11,334 nucleotides of DNA from CAZGSG01 sp964528095. Lineage in GTDB: Bacteria; Bacteroidota; Bacteroidia; Chitinophagales; Chitinophagaceae. The DNA lies in assembly GCA_964528095.1 (NCBI GenBank), contig CAZGSG010000190.1, positions 1-11,334 of the forward strand, read 5' to 3'. The position numbers and the translations under genes are program-made. Below are positions 1 through 6,542 of the stretch, in pieces (positions within the stretch are counted from its first letter, which is position 1; every line of letters begins with the position of its first letter). Under the pieces are notes generated by a model. It was not told the DNA's origin. It made no database searches and saw nothing but the letters and a program-made list of their open reading frames with translations.

Positions 1-17
1 GTACTGGTGATGACGCA

Positions 18-2174
18 TCACTTACCTCTTGCTTTCATTTGTGCTTCATAATTCCTGTTGAGCGTATAGGTTTTTATTACACCCTCTTTTTCACGGATCT
101 TTGCAGACTGTGTTAACCCGGTATAATACAACGGAACGGCAATTTCTTTTTCGATCTTTTTATCTGTCGGATTAAAAAGCATCATCAATCCCTTTGTTTT
201 TAAAGTCGGGCCTACATGCAAAATACCATCCCAATCACGACCATCAGCTCGACGGAGATGTATAATCTTTTCGTTCAAAATAGCCCTGTATTTTTTATAC
301 CAGTCAATTACTTTTATTACAATGGCCTTGGTCGTGTCCATATCATATAAGCGAGGGCCGCGGTAACATGCCTGCACACCGGCACCATAATATTGCATCA
401 TGAGTTGTTCATAGTCATCCAGGTGCTCCGAAAGTGGCTCTAATATCGCTTCCGGGCCGCCACCCTGGTACCGCGTGAGCGGTACAAATCCCCAGCCCAT
501 TGCGGGCAGTTTATCCCAGGTGCCATCATAAATATTTTGCCGGTTCAGTATTTTTTGATTGTCCCTTGGTAAACTAAAATTCACCTCTCTGTATCCCAAT
601 GCAATTTTATTTGTACCATCAAGAAAATACCAATCGGGTGCATTAATGTATACACCCTGTTTATTTAACCAGTGATAGAGTTCTTTCTGGATTTCCATTT
701 GTCGCCACTGGCTGTCATCAAGTCCTTTGTGCCCTGGATGCGTCGTAGATGCACACCTGTCGCCGGGATAGGGTCCGTCATTCTCCCAAATATCAAAACC
801 GGTATGCGTATAAAACGTTTTTATTTTATCCCGGTAAGCTAAGCCCCACTTGCTGCCAAAACATGGAGCATTGCCAAAATAAGCACCGCCAGGTTTACCT
901 GTTTTGGGATCGACCACATCATCATTATCACTTATTTTTCGGGAGCTGAACAAAGAGTACCCGCCAATTTTTATTTTTCGCTGATGCGCATAGTCTGCCA
1001 GTTCTTTCCAGCGCCGTAGATTTTCCACAGAGCTATCTTCCATATTGATATTGCTTCCAAAACTCATTATCAGGGCTTCATAGCCGGTGTTGACACATTG
1101 GTCAATAGCTTTTTTTACCTCTTCATCATTCCTGCTCACCAGGTGCATGAAGATAGGATTACCCGTTGTCCAGGGCGCTATCGTGTAATACATTTGCTGC
1201 ACGGCCAGGCCACGTCTTTCCCGGTCATAACTATCCATCGCCAGCTCATAGGTCCTTACCGATGTAAACTTTTCTTTCGGCTGCATGTCAATGCCAGGCG
1301 CGTATTCGGGATACACTTCCAGCAAACAGGGAGTTTGGTAATCATAGTTTACCTGAGAAGTATAAGTACTATCGGTTTCCCAATGAGTGGTCTGATCACT
1401 CAGATCATACCGCATGGCATTATTGAATGCATAATTGGTCTCTATATATAATCCCTGCGGTTTTTTCATTTGTCCGGGTTTACCCACTACGGCGCTTTGT
1501 TCCTCCACCATGCCCAGCACTTCATTTATTATGCGATCCAGGTGTATCGATCTATCAGAACCATTGGTTATACCAAGCCATTTGCAGATCAACGGCAACC
1601 CATCATACAATTCATAATGCACCGTTACCGCAATACCTTTCAATTCAGGCAATGGCGATGTGTAATAAAAACTAATTAATTTCCCGGTAGCCGGTTTATT
1701 ATTTGTTGCCCACACTTTTGAGACCGGGTTTAGATACGGCGGCAGGTCTTTTATTTCATAGCGTATAAACTGAAAATCGTTTTCACCTTTTATGAGTCCA
1801 TCCACCCATTCCGGAAGCAGGTAGGCATTTTCTTTTTGCCCGTGCAATCCACCTACATTGTAGGTTTTGCCGTCTATCACCAGTACAGCTTCCGGTTTTA
1901 CGGAACGCAATAATTGCTGTCCCGTACTCATGTTTTTATAATCGATACAGGCCAGGTTGGGAGATATCCTGAACATTCTTTTTACCAGGCCATTGTATAG
2001 TACAATTTCTTTTTTATCGTTGTTCGTGTATACCGCAGCTTTTTGCATAACGGGCGAGAGCAGCCAATCTTTTTTATATAGCGACTGGTCGTTATTCCAT
2101 AAGGGAAGTGATTGGCTGCGCGCATTTGTAAAACACAATAAAAACAAAACAGGAAGTATATGTAGGTGCTTCAT
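18..2174 (-). CDS. secreted glycoside hydrolase, alpha-galactosidase-like (GH36/clan GH-D type)
   Basis: Encodes 718 residues from the chosen start. It opens with a signal peptide (MKHLHILPVLFLL, polar and cleavable by about residue 22; no lipobox, so probably periplasmic or secreted). An N-terminal beta-rich part (about 25-330) includes the phrases NGLVKRMF and PEAVLVIDGK and looks like the sandwich domain of clan GH-D enzymes. A barrel-like part (about 330-620) has FDIWENDGPYPGDRC near 460 and PDWYFLDGTNK near 515, which carry candidate catalytic acids. A small beta C-terminal domain follows. An in-frame ATG 12 codons upstream (2210) lies upstream of a TACATTTG -7 box, so the start at 2174 is preferred. 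The family call rests on overall architecture and remembered phrases, not on a search. Likely role: releasing alpha-linked galactose or a similar sugar from polysaccharide. No SusC/SusD genes are visible; the left flank is cut off. Confidence 0.6.
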   Translation of the reverse strand: MKHLHILPVLFLLCFTNARSQSLPLWNNDQSLYKKDWLLSPVMQKAAVYTNNDKKEIVLYNGLVKRMFRISPNLACIDYKNMSTGQQLLRSVKPEAVLVIDGKTYNVGGLHGQKENAYLLPEWVDGLIKGENDFQFIRYEIKDLPPYLNPVSKVWATNNKPATGKLISFYYTSPLPELKGIAVTVHYELYDGLPLICKWLGITNGSDRSIHLDRIINEVLGMVEEQSAVVGKPGQMKKPQGLYIETNYAFNNAMRYDLSDQTTHWETDSTYTSQVNYDYQTPCLLEVYPEYAPGIDMQPKEKFTSVRTYELAMDSYDRERRGLAVQQMYYTIAPWTTGNPIFMHLVSRNDEEVKKAIDQCVNTGYEALIMSFGSNINMEDSSVENLRRWKELADYAHQRKIKIGGYSLFSSRKISDNDDVVDPKTGKPGGAYFGNAPCFGSKWGLAYRDKIKTFYTHTGFDIWENDGPYPGDRCASTTHPGHKGLDDSQWRQMEIQKELYHWLNKQGVYINAPDWYFLDGTNKIALGYREVNFSLPRDNQKILNRQNIYDGTWDKLPAMGWGFVPLTRYQGGGPEAILEPLSEHLDDYEQLMMQYYGAGVQACYRGPRLYDMDTTKAIVIKVIDWYKKYRAILNEKIIHLRRADGRDWDGILHVGPTLKTKGLMMLFNPTDKKIEKEIAVPLYYTGLTQSAKIREKEGVIKTYTLNRNYEAQMKARGK

Positions 2175-2191
2175 CCGGTTTCTGGTTACAT

Positions 2192-2199
2192 CAAATGTA
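2192..2199 (-). promoter_or_regulatory. Bacteroidota -7 box of the glycoside hydrolase gene
   Basis: Read on the minus strand this is TACATTTG, a full match to TAnnTTTG. It would put the transcript start about 10 bases before the ATG at 2174. No TTG is found at the usual 19-21 base spacing, so the -33 element is weak or absent. Confidence 0.5.
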
Positions 2200-2485
2200 G
2201 TTATTTTCAATTGAGGAATCTGATCAGTACCTGGCCTGCTGCTTTCGGATATTCAGCTTTTGGTAAAGAGTTTTGATCGCTTCTCCCCGGATTTTATATC
2301 CTGGACCTTCAGTGCTGATGGCGGTAACAGTCCCTAATTACCTGGTCATTTTAAGTCCACTATTTTCTCTTTATTTTTCGTTTTTTTCCCCTTGCCGTTA
2401 ATAAGCCAGCAATTAGTTTTACAACCAGATTAATAGTAATAAACAGACTTCCGGAGAAATGTTATCAGGTGCATTATTAATCGTG

Positions 2486-2544
2486 TAATACCGGGTTTTC
2501 GGTATTAGCGGGGATAATTTATCGTCATCAACAGTTCGTTGATG
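2486..2544. repeat. two consecutive perfect hairpins
   Basis: TAATACCG (2486-2493) pairs with CGGTATTA (2500-2507) across a 6-base loop. CATCAAC (2526-2532) pairs with GTTGATG (2538-2544) across a 5-base loop. A weaker ACGC-TTAT-GCGT hairpin follows at about 2553-2564. No T-run follows on either side, so these are not typical intrinsic terminators. Confidence 0.6.
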
Positions 2545-2622
2545 TTGAGCATAACGCTTATGCGTGAGAATGATTTCGGGTGTGTGCTGGAAGGCGGGGG
2601 AGGGAGGGCCCTCGCAGAGGGT

Positions 2623-2656
2623 TTCGCTTCAAAAGAGAATTCGCTTCAAAAGAAAA
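2623..2656. repeat. 17-bp tandem duplication
   Basis: Two adjacent units, TTCGCTTCAAAAGAGAA and TTCGCTTCAAAAGAAAA, differ at one base. They lie just after a GC-rich CCCTC-GCA-GAGGG hairpin, in DNA with no clear gene. Confidence 0.7.
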
Positions 2657-3243
2657 ATTATTCGATAATCAGAAGCCTTACCTATAGGGCTAACGGTCTT
2701 TATCCAGATCATGCTTCCTGTTGGCTTTGTTTTTTTGGGGACAGTATTTATCAATTCTAAAAAATTGCTACATACAGATATAATGCAAATGCTGACCATC
2801 CAAATAACAAATATCAGCGTTTAAAGACCATCCACATCCTTGAAAAAAAAGGCTATCAAGATCGTGAATGATACTGATTTTAGTTCACCCGCGCTTCAGG
2901 GTTAACCTTTAAGCCTGAAAGCATTCTAAAAAAGCTCCTATTCGATAATATATTCAGTTAGAAATAAGCAATTCTTGCTTCCGGGTGATAATGAAAGATT
3001 GTTATTTCACCGTCTTATCATCAATCAGTAATGAATCTCAGTTCAAATCCTGGATGATTAAATTCAATAATAACCTCGCGCCAATCGTCCTTGCGAAACC
3101 CACCTGTCGGATCAACGCCTTCCTTCTCTTTCAATCTGGTGATGTTAATCCAGGGATTTAAGCCCCAACTACTATCAGAAGTATTTGCAATTGGATTGAC
3201 AGGACCTGTCGCAATATAAATAAATGAAAACCCAATATTGTCG

Positions 3244-3278
3244 CAAAAAATAAAAGCCAACCTTTTACAGTCGGCTTT
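3244..3278 (-). terminator. intrinsic terminator after tRNA-Leu(TAA)
   Basis: On the minus strand AAAGCCGAC pairs with GTTGGCTTT (9 bp including one G-T wobble) around an 8-base loop, followed at once by TATTTTTT. It begins two bases after the tRNA discriminator base. Confidence 0.85.
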
Positions 3279-3279
3279 G

Positions 3280-3365
3280 TGCCCCGGGCCGGAGTCGGAC
3301 CGGCACGGACATTGCTGCCCACAGGATTTTAAGTCCTGCGTGTCTACCAATTTCACCACCAGGGC
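3280..3365 (-). tRNA. tRNA-Leu (anticodon TAA)
   Basis: This 86-base class II tRNA has acceptor arms GCCCTGG/CCGGGGC (one T-G pair), the D-loop motif AAATTGGTAGAC, anticodon stem CAGGA/TCCTG with loop CTTAAAA (anticodon TAA), a long variable arm and T stem GCCGG/CCGGC. CCA is not encoded. The T loop reads TCCGACT, so position 55 is C instead of the nearly universal T. It lies 56 bases downstream of tRNA-Gly on the same strand and has no recognisable promoter of its own in the gap, which suggests co-transcription past the hairpin between them. Confidence 0.95.
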
Positions 3366-3386
3366 AAATTCGAGATATGAAATCTC

Positions 3387-3415
3387 AAAAAAAATCCCCC
3401 CGTATAACAGGAGGA
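3387..3415 (-). terminator. hairpin plus T-run between the two tRNA genes
   Basis: On the minus strand TCCTCCTG pairs with CGGGGGGA (8 bp, two wobbles) around TTATA, followed by eight T. It has terminator form, yet it sits between tRNA-Gly and tRNA-Leu(TAA). It may be leaky, may act as a processing signal, or the second tRNA may have a promoter I cannot see. Confidence 0.65.
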
Positions 3416-3421
3416 CTTCTG

Positions 3422-3494
<73 letters not shown>

Positions 3495-3501
3495 TTTTAT
3501 A

Positions 3502-3533
3502 AAGAACTATCGAGGCTTTTATCGCTTTCCAAA
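3502..3533 (-). promoter_or_regulatory. probable promoter of tRNA-Gly
   Basis: On the minus strand TTTG (3530-3533) is followed after 20 bases by TAGTTCTT (3502-3509), a 6/8 match to TAnnTTTG. This places the transcript start at about the mature tRNA 5' end. The distance from box to tRNA (7 bases) is close to that for tRNA-Leu(GAG) (10 bases). Confidence 0.5.
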
Positions 3534-3622
3534 CCTGGTCGGCGATTGGTTACCTCTTGTATAAAGAACTAAAGGGGTGCAAAAATAAGGACTGAGCCTT
3601 TTGCAAAAAAATTTTAATGGAA

Positions 3623-3841
3623 TTATTTATACTTTGGCGTGTATAAAGTGCTTTCCTGGATCGTTACCTCGGGCTTATGGAAACGTTTGTTGTATAACTT
3701 ATAACAACTGCCTAATACAAGGGCTGCGATACAGGCAACGCTCAGGTAAAAAATAAAGCCTGAAGATGATACCCAGTTGTGTGCCACATCTTTGTCCTGT
3801 ACTTTCTTTAATTCGTCCTGATATTCCTGGTTAGGGGTCAT
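3623..3841 (-). CDS. small single-pass membrane protein of unknown function
   Basis: Encodes 72 residues. The N-terminal third is polar and highly charged (DELKKVQDKDVAHN). A single hydrophobic segment at about residues 27-47 (SGFIFYLSVACIAALVLGS) is followed by a basic stretch (KLYNKRFHKP), consistent with the tail facing the cytoplasm. The remaining C-terminus is short and polar. I do not recognise the family. Its reality is supported by a complete TTG-N19-TATTTTTG promoter that places the transcript start about a dozen bases before the ATG. It lies downstream of the glycosyltransferase on the same strand, 43 bases from its stop, but has its own promoter. No function can be assigned; a role at the membrane beside the transferase would be a guess. 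Confidence 0.7.
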   Translation of the reverse strand: MTPNQEYQDELKKVQDKDVAHNWVSSSGFIFYLSVACIAALVLGSCYKLYNKRFHKPEVTIQESTLYTPKYK

Positions 3842-3858
3842 ACAAAAAATTTGTGCTG

Positions 3859-3888
3859 CAAAAATACGGTTTCAGGCTAAAAAATCAA
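3859..3888 (-). promoter_or_regulatory. complete Bacteroidota promoter of the 72-residue membrane protein
   Basis: On the minus strand TTG (3886-3888), then 19 bases, then TATTTTTG (3859-3866), an exact match to the TTG-N19-21-TAnnTTTG pattern of the primary sigma factor in this phylum. The -33 element overlaps the stop codon end of the glycosyltransferase gene. Confidence 0.75.
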
Positions 3889-4913
3889 CTAGTTTTATTG
3901 ACAATTTCCGGGAATGATCGTTTCTTTTGTACAAAATGTTTCCAGGCTGTATTTCCCGACAGGTATCCCCGTAGTATTCCATCCCTTTTTTCCGGGAACA
4001 CACTTCTTTTCCGACGGAATAATCTCCATTTTAAAAACCCGAGATGCGCACGGATGATCGCGATAAAATAACCTCCATCCCCATTCAATAAACCCTTCCA
4101 TGCAGAAACCGCATCCAGCAGATCCCTGGCGGGCATCACCCAGAGTTTTTTGGACAAAGGAAGATTTTTGGAAAGCATGATCTTATTGTTCCTGAAATTG
4201 AGATAGGTCTTCATCGAATTGCCCTTGGGCAATGTGCCGCCACCCACATGATATACCACGGATGCCGGGCAGGAGTAAATCATATGCCCTGCCAATTGAA
4301 TACGCCAGCATAAATCGATCTCCTCCTGGTGCGCAAAAAAATATTCATCAAATCCTTTCATCGCATGAAAAACCGCCGGTCGTATAAACATGGCCGCGCC
4401 GCTGGCCCAGAAGATCGGTTCAGCCTGGTCATATTGTCCATGGTCCTCTTCACATATATCGAAGACACGGCCTTTTGCAAATGGATAACCATATTTATCA
4501 AGCCAGCCGCCAGCTGCTCCGGCATATTCAAACAGGTGCCGGTGATGATAAGAAAGTAGTTTAGGTTGACAGGCCGCAATCGAAGGATCTTTTTCCAATA
4601 GCGCGACCATTGGTTCCAGCCATCCTGCCACTACTTCCACATCCGAATTCAGCAATACGTAATAATCTGCCTTAACCAGTTTCAGTGCATCATTATATCC
4701 TTTTGCATAGCCCGCATTGCTTTCAAAACGAATAAGCGTGGCCTGGGGATATTCTTTTTCCAGGAATAAGATAGAGTCATCGCTTGAACCATTGTCAGCA
4801 ACGACCACTTCCAGATTAGCATATGTTGTACGAAACACCGACGGGAGGAATTGCTCCAGGAATTTTCTTCCATTCCAGTTTAATATGACGACGGCTACTT
4901 TGGGCAACAACAT
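3885..4913 (-). CDS. family 2 glycosyltransferase (rhamnosyltransferase-like)
   Basis: Encodes 342 residues from the ATG at 4913. The GT2 GT-A fold is clear: the strand VAVVILNWNG (6-15), the nucleotide-binding DNGSSDD (40-46), the metal-binding region NSDVEV (89-94), the acceptor-side WASGAAMFIRP, and HQEEIDLCWR (195-204), which carries the catalytic-base region of WbbL-type transferases. A basic C-terminal part (LKWRLFRRKR) is probably membrane-associated. The enzyme would transfer a sugar from a nucleotide-sugar to a cell-surface glycan or lipid-linked acceptor at the inner face of the membrane; donor and acceptor cannot be read from sequence. The frame is open to a TTG at 4937, but that codon lies inside a TACGTTTG promoter box, so the ATG at 4913 is chosen. 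It is divergent from the histidine kinase. No other glycan genes flank it. Confidence 0.92.
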   Translation of the reverse strand: MLLPKVAVVILNWNGRKFLEQFLPSVFRTTYANLEVVVADNGSSDDSILFLEKEYPQATLIRFESNAGYAKGYNDALKLVKADYYVLLNSDVEVVAGWLEPMVALLEKDPSIAACQPKLLSYHHRHLFEYAGAAGGWLDKYGYPFAKGRVFDICEEDHGQYDQAEPIFWASGAAMFIRPAVFHAMKGFDEYFFAHQEEIDLCWRIQLAGHMIYSCPASVVYHVGGGTLPKGNSMKTYLNFRNNKIMLSKNLPLSKKLWVMPARDLLDAVSAWKGLLNGDGGYFIAIIRAHLGFLKWRLFRRKRSVFPEKRDGILRGYLSGNTAWKHFVQKKRSFPEIVNKTS

Positions 4914-4934
4914 CAGGGAACTAATAAATTTGAT

Positions 4935-4942
4935 CAAACGTA
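4935..4942 (-). promoter_or_regulatory. -7 box of the glycosyltransferase gene
   Basis: On the minus strand TACGTTTG, an exact TAnnTTTG match, 21 bases before the ATG at 4913. No clear TTG lies 19-21 bases upstream. It decides against the upstream TTG start, which falls within the box. Confidence 0.55.
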
Positions 4943-5072
4943 CTGAAAGTTTTTCATCCCGGCTTGCACTTGTTTAAATGCGCTCTTTCTTAACCTATTC
5001 TTATTATCTAGGCATCCCGCTTTCATAAAAGAAAAATAAGGCGGGCCAACTGTTCCTTACTAAATTCGGCCT

Positions 5073-6239
5073 ATGTTTCAGCAAATTGTCAATTGGAGAA
5101 CAGGGCTGGCCGCCGTAGCGATCCTGATAGTAACGGGCACTATCTTTTATTCCCGTAATGTATCCGATAAAATCGCGAAAGAAGAACGCTCGAGGGTCAT
5201 CTCTTTTGGAGAATCGTTAAAGATCAAGGCACAGACAGAAGATCTCGATGTACTGATCTTTACCAACCGTCTTGCTGTGGAGAATGACGATATCCCTATT
5301 ATCGAAACGGATGAAAAAGGTAATCCAACCGGCATCTATGTTAATCTTGATTCAGCAAAAGTTGCCCGCGACACGGGGTATCTCCGGAAGATGGTGCAGA
5401 AATTCGCCAACATCAATAAACAGCCGGCCATTGTTGAGATCACGGACAACCCTCCCACTTTCAATAAATATTATTATGGCGAATCGAGCCTGCAAAATGA
5501 AGTGCGGTATTTTCCCATCGTGCAATTGCTGATAGTAGGCCTTTTTATTATAGTAACGCTATTAACACTTCGAAGCAGTTACCGGTCTGTTCAAAACCAG
5601 GTTTGGGCCGGTATGGCCAAAGAAACCGCCCATCAATTAGGCACTCCCGTCTCTTCGCTGGAAGGTTGGGTAGAAATGATGAAGGACAAACCGGAGAACA
5701 GCCAGATCGTACAGGAGCTTGAAAAAGATGTAAGTCGCCTGAGACTGGTATCAGACCGATTTGGCAAGATCGGCAGCAAACCCCAATTGGAAGAAACGGA
5801 TATTGTAGCACAGATCAACAGCATGGTGGAATATATCCGTAAACGCGCGTCAGGTAAAATCGTTTTTTCCGTTCGTACACAACAACCACAACTCTTTGCG
5901 AGAGTATCTCCTCCCCTTTTTGACTGGGTAATTGAAAATCTTTTAAAAAATGCGCTGGATGCCATGGAGGGCAAGGGCCAGATCAGCGTTGATATTAACG
6001 ATGACAAAAACGAACTGACCATCGACGTAACGGACACCGGCAAAGGCATCGCATCCCAGCATGTAGCCCAGGTATTCAAACCAGGATTTACCACCAAAAA
6101 AAGAGGCTGGGGCCTTGGGCTTAGTCTTTCCAAACGGATCATTGAACAGTACCACAAGGGCCAGATCTTTGTAAAACAGTCTGAGCCCGGCAAGGGAACC
6201 ACATTCAGGGTGACACTAAAAAAACAGGCAAAAAACTAA
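5073..6239 (+). CDS. membrane sensor histidine kinase
   Basis: Encodes 388 residues. A first membrane segment (about 10-27), a periplasmic sensor region of roughly 120 residues (28-147) and a second membrane segment (about 148-167) lead into the kinase core. The phosphoacceptor box is KETAHQLGTPVSSL with His187. The ATPase domain has N box VIENLLKNALDAM (286-298), G1 DTGKGI (321-326), F box FKPGF (335-339) and G2 GWGLGL (345-350). All catalytic motifs look intact. No HAMP domain is obvious, as the second membrane segment runs almost directly into the His box. It would autophosphorylate on His187 in response to an unknown envelope signal. No response regulator is adjacent; the next gene is a tRNA, so it is an orphan kinase here. 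It is divergent from the glycosyltransferase. The start has no Shine-Dalgarno sequence, but the first residues lead directly into the membrane segment. Confidence 0.95.
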   Translation: MFQQIVNWRTGLAAVAILIVTGTIFYSRNVSDKIAKEERSRVISFGESLKIKAQTEDLDVLIFTNRLAVENDDIPIIETDEKGNPTGIYVNLDSAKVARDTGYLRKMVQKFANINKQPAIVEITDNPPTFNKYYYGESSLQNEVRYFPIVQLLIVGLFIIVTLLTLRSSYRSVQNQVWAGMAKETAHQLGTPVSSLEGWVEMMKDKPENSQIVQELEKDVSRLRLVSDRFGKIGSKPQLEETDIVAQINSMVEYIRKRASGKIVFSVRTQQPQLFARVSPPLFDWVIENLLKNALDAMEGKGQISVDINDDKNELTIDVTDTGKGIASQHVAQVFKPGFTTKKRGWGLGLSLSKRIIEQYHKGQIFVKQSEPGKGTTFRVTLKKQAKN

Positions 6240-6240
6240 T

Positions 6241-6254
6241 CGCTGCAGACAGCG
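6241..6254 (+). terminator. possible weak terminator of the histidine kinase gene
   Basis: CGCTG and CAGCG form a 5-bp stem around CAGA two bases after the stop codon. The following bases include only a short T-run (TTTT at 6261-6264), so termination would be weak. Confidence 0.3.
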
Positions 6255-6274
6255 CAACTATTTTCAATATCAAC

Positions 6275-6282
6275 TATATTTG
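6275..6282 (+). promoter_or_regulatory. -7 box of tRNA-Leu(GAG)
   Basis: TATATTTG matches TAnnTTTG exactly and ends 10 bases before the mature tRNA 5' end. No good -33 TTG is present at the usual spacing. Confidence 0.6.
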
Positions 6283-6292
6283 CATCCCTCAA

Positions 6293-6376
6293 GCCCGGGT
6301 GGCGAAATTGGTAGACGCACTACCTTGAGGTGGTAGCGCTGGAAACGGCGTGCTGGTTCGAATCCAGTCTCGGGCA
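6293..6376 (+). tRNA. tRNA-Leu (anticodon GAG)
   Basis: This 84-base class II tRNA has acceptor arms GCCCGGG/CTCGGGC (one G-T pair) with discriminator A, D region AAATTGGTAGACGC, anticodon stem CTACC/GGTAG with loop TTGAGGT (anticodon GAG), a long variable arm (CGCTGGAAACGGCG) and T arm CTGG-TTCGAAT-CCAG. CCA is not encoded. The gene is intact, and its last bases are repeated three times downstream, each copy followed by a terminator, as expected at a tyrosine-recombinase integration site. The first hairpin able to end its transcript lies beyond the second copy, at 6493. Confidence 0.97.
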
Positions 6377-6378
6377 CG
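6360..6378 (+). repeat. attachment core 1 (3' end of tRNA-Leu(GAG))
   Basis: GAATCCAGTCTCGGGCACG covers part of the T loop, the T and acceptor 3' arms, the discriminator and the first two bases beyond. It is the reference copy for the repeats at 6470, 8935 and 10137. Confidence 0.7.
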
Positions 6379-6415
6379 ATTAAAATCATACAGCACAATG
6401 GCACCACTTTAAAAG

Positions 6416-6436
6416 TTGGCGGACCATTGGCAGACA
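6416..6436 (+). repeat. direct repeat pair, 11-bp spacing (candidate integrase arm sites)
   Basis: TTGGCGGACC (6416-6425) and TTGGCAGACA (6427-6436) begin 11 bases apart and lie 34-54 bases before attachment core 2. A matching pair with identical spacing lies on the other side of that core at 6578-6598. About one helical turn between units suits protomers bound on one DNA face. Confidence 0.55.
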
Positions 6437-6469
6437 GGGCAAGGAAGTAATTGAATTAAAGTAAATTAG

Positions 6470-6488
6470 GAATCCAGTCCTGGACACG
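6470..6488 (+). repeat. attachment core 2
   Basis: GAATCCAGTCCTGGACACG matches the tRNA 3' end at 16 of 19 positions. The rest of the tRNA is absent upstream, so this is a scar rather than a second gene. It is followed directly by GTTACAAGCC-type sequence and the terminator at 6493. Confidence 0.75.
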
Positions 6489-6492
6489 TTAC

Positions 6493-6525
6493 AAGCCTTG
6501 TAAGTTATACTTACAGGGCTTTTTT
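6493..6525 (+). terminator. strong intrinsic terminator after core 2
   Basis: AAGCCTTGTAAG pairs with CTTACAGGGCTT over 12 bp (one wobble) around TTATA, followed by a T-run. It is probably the ancestral terminator of tRNA-Leu(GAG), now separated from the gene by the short first islet. A diverged relative follows the core at 10137. Confidence 0.9.
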
Positions 6526-6542
6526 ATGGGTAGTTGCTCTCA

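Larger units (their letters stand above)
2215..3243. other. about 1 kb without a convincing gene
   Basis: Short open frames exist on both strands, but none combines a start, a plausible length and a recognisable protein. An open stretch of about 36 codons at 2758-2871 (plus) has no start codon. The region holds hairpins at 2486-2544, a 17-bp tandem repeat at 2623-2656, and a TTCAGG/CCTGAA inverted repeat near 2897-2920. It lies upstream of the hydrolase and downstream of the tRNA-Leu(TAA) terminator. It may be a decayed gene, or leader and regulatory DNA. Confidence 0.5.

Noticed and set aside
2340..2440. Possible short membrane peptide with basic tail on the minus strand (GSLFITINLVVKL...)
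   Set aside because: The frame is only about 35 codons between stops and has no ATG, GTG or TTG in a suitable place.
2539..2760. 73-codon open frame on the plus strand
   Set aside because: It crosses the hairpins and the 17-bp tandem repeat, has low-complexity glycine runs from GGGGGAGGGAGGG, and resembles no protein.
3041..3050. GTTCAAATCC, tRNA T-loop-like, as another attachment scar
   Set aside because: Only the ten generic T-loop bases match. The flanks share nothing with either Leu tRNA and there is no following terminator.
3580..3606. TATTTTTG (3580-3587, minus) as the tRNA-Gly promoter
   Set aside because: The nearest TTG is 16 bases away and the leader would be about 80 bases. The element at 3502-3533 fits spacing and position better. 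The overlapping imperfect hairpin may instead help end the 72-residue protein's transcript.
4914..4937. Upstream TTG start for the glycosyltransferase
   Set aside because: The TTG lies inside the TACGTTTG promoter box, and the GT2 domain begins directly after the ATG at 4913.
5061..5068. TAAATTCG as the -7 box of the histidine kinase
   Set aside because: It would start the transcript at or after the ATG, and no -33 TTG is at the right distance.
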